Assembly: GCA_040507985.1 (NCBI GenBank)
Contig: JBEVNR010000044.1
Coordinates: 1 to 54,545, forward strand
Reading direction: 5' to 3'
From: JBEVNR01 sp040507985
Lineage (GTDB): Bacteria > Pseudomonadota > Alphaproteobacteria > Rickettsiales > UBA6187
DNA length: 54,545 nucleotides
Under the pieces are notes generated by a model. That model was given only the letters and a program-made list of their open reading frames with translations, was not told the DNA's origin and did no database searches. This document shows positions 54,308 to 54,545 of the stretch, piece by piece. Each line of letters begins with the position of its first letter. Positions within the stretch are counted from its first letter, which is position 1. A program made the position numbers and the translations under genes.

Positions 54308-54545
54308 TTACTGCTTAAGTTTCTTTACGTTAGAAACATCAATAAAAAGATTCTTAGAAACAATTCCTCCGGAATGAGAGGGAGAAGGGCGCACATGCTT
54401 CCTTGCAACGGCGACTGCTTCTACCGTAACCTTTCGCGCAAGAGTATTGACATCCAGAACTTTTCCGCTTTTTCCTTTGTCGCTTCCTGAAATCACAACA
54501 ACATCGTCATTTTTTTTTATTTTAAATTTAATTTTCTTACTTTTA
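54308..54545 (-). CDS. rplX: 50S ribosomal protein L24, partial (start outside window)
   Basis: The open frame continues to the right edge without an ATG. Residues read K-I-K-K-N-D-D-V-V-V-I-S-G-S-D-K-G-K-S-G-K-V, the KOW motif of L24, and continue to V-S-N-V-K-K-L-K-Q. L24 initiates 50S assembly. Only a few N-terminal residues are likely missing. Confidence 0.92.
   Translation of the reverse strand, partial: KSKKIKFKIKKNDDVVVISGSDKGKSGKVLDVNTLARKVTVEAVAVARKHVRPSPSHSGGIVSKNLFIDVSNVKKLKQ

Overview
This 54.5 kb window is chromosomal DNA of an alphaproteobacterium. The partial 16S rRNA gene has the short alphaproteobacterial form of the variable helix after 'GTTGTAAAACTCTTTC'. The window also encodes GapR (DUF2312, essentially restricted to Alphaproteobacteria), a RibBA whose cyclohydrolase half is degenerate, FliG and FliN of a flagellar motor, and LpxB, so the cell is Gram-negative with lipid A. 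A safe genus cannot be named. Several orphan repeat or coiled-coil proteins, a giant surface protein, insertion-element debris and vitamin or amino-acid genes (biotin, riboflavin, isoleucine via citramalate) would fit a host-associated lifestyle, but that is inference.

Layout. 1-2.6 kb: 16S rRNA gene (minus) with its promoter and boxA-like leader, then two hypothetical genes. 2.8-13.3 kb: hybrid sensor kinase, fliG, a 114-bp-repeat protein, ygfZ, lon and a catalytically dead M48-like membrane protein. 13.4-20.8 kb: bioD, an orphan gene, a CNNM/CorC-type membrane protein coupled to a LolD-like ATPase, fliN, and divergent metC and cimA. 21.1-26.0 kb: a 1633-residue cadherin/VCBS-type adhesin, followed by two small inverted-repeat elements. 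26.5-30.9 kb: gyrB, an AT-rich cassette (STAS-GHKL protein, DUF4325 protein, frameshifted membrane protein), then a second copy of the last 81 bp of gyrB. 30.9-34.8 kb: Ppx/GppA with a small membrane protein, and a gapR-ribE-ribBA cluster. 35.0-41.7 kb: an 812-residue orphan with a coiled-coil tail, an IS1595-type insertion sequence, and a phosphorelay operon whose last gene is cut by that IS. 42.0-48.7 kb: gatA-gatB, lpxB, rodA, pstA. 49.0 kb to the end: adk, secY and ribosomal protein genes of the spc operon, much richer in A+T than the rest.

The most unusual part is 28.86-30.90 kb. A foreign-looking, AT-rich regulatory cassette sits exactly at the gyrB stop codon and is followed by a duplicated gyrB tail with a 41-bp identical core. 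This is what insertion of a mobile unit at the 3' end of an essential gene would leave, although no integrase is visible. The cassette couples a STAS-like domain, a GHKL ATPase and a DUF4325 STAS-like protein with a small helical membrane protein, and could be a membrane-linked partner-switching or conflict system. Other points of interest are the IS-truncated phosphorelay gene with no target duplication (a rearrangement junction), two related palindromic mini-elements behind the adhesin, adhesin repeats split by inserted DUF4114 domains, the dead M48 protein, and the abrupt base-composition change at about 48.7 kb.
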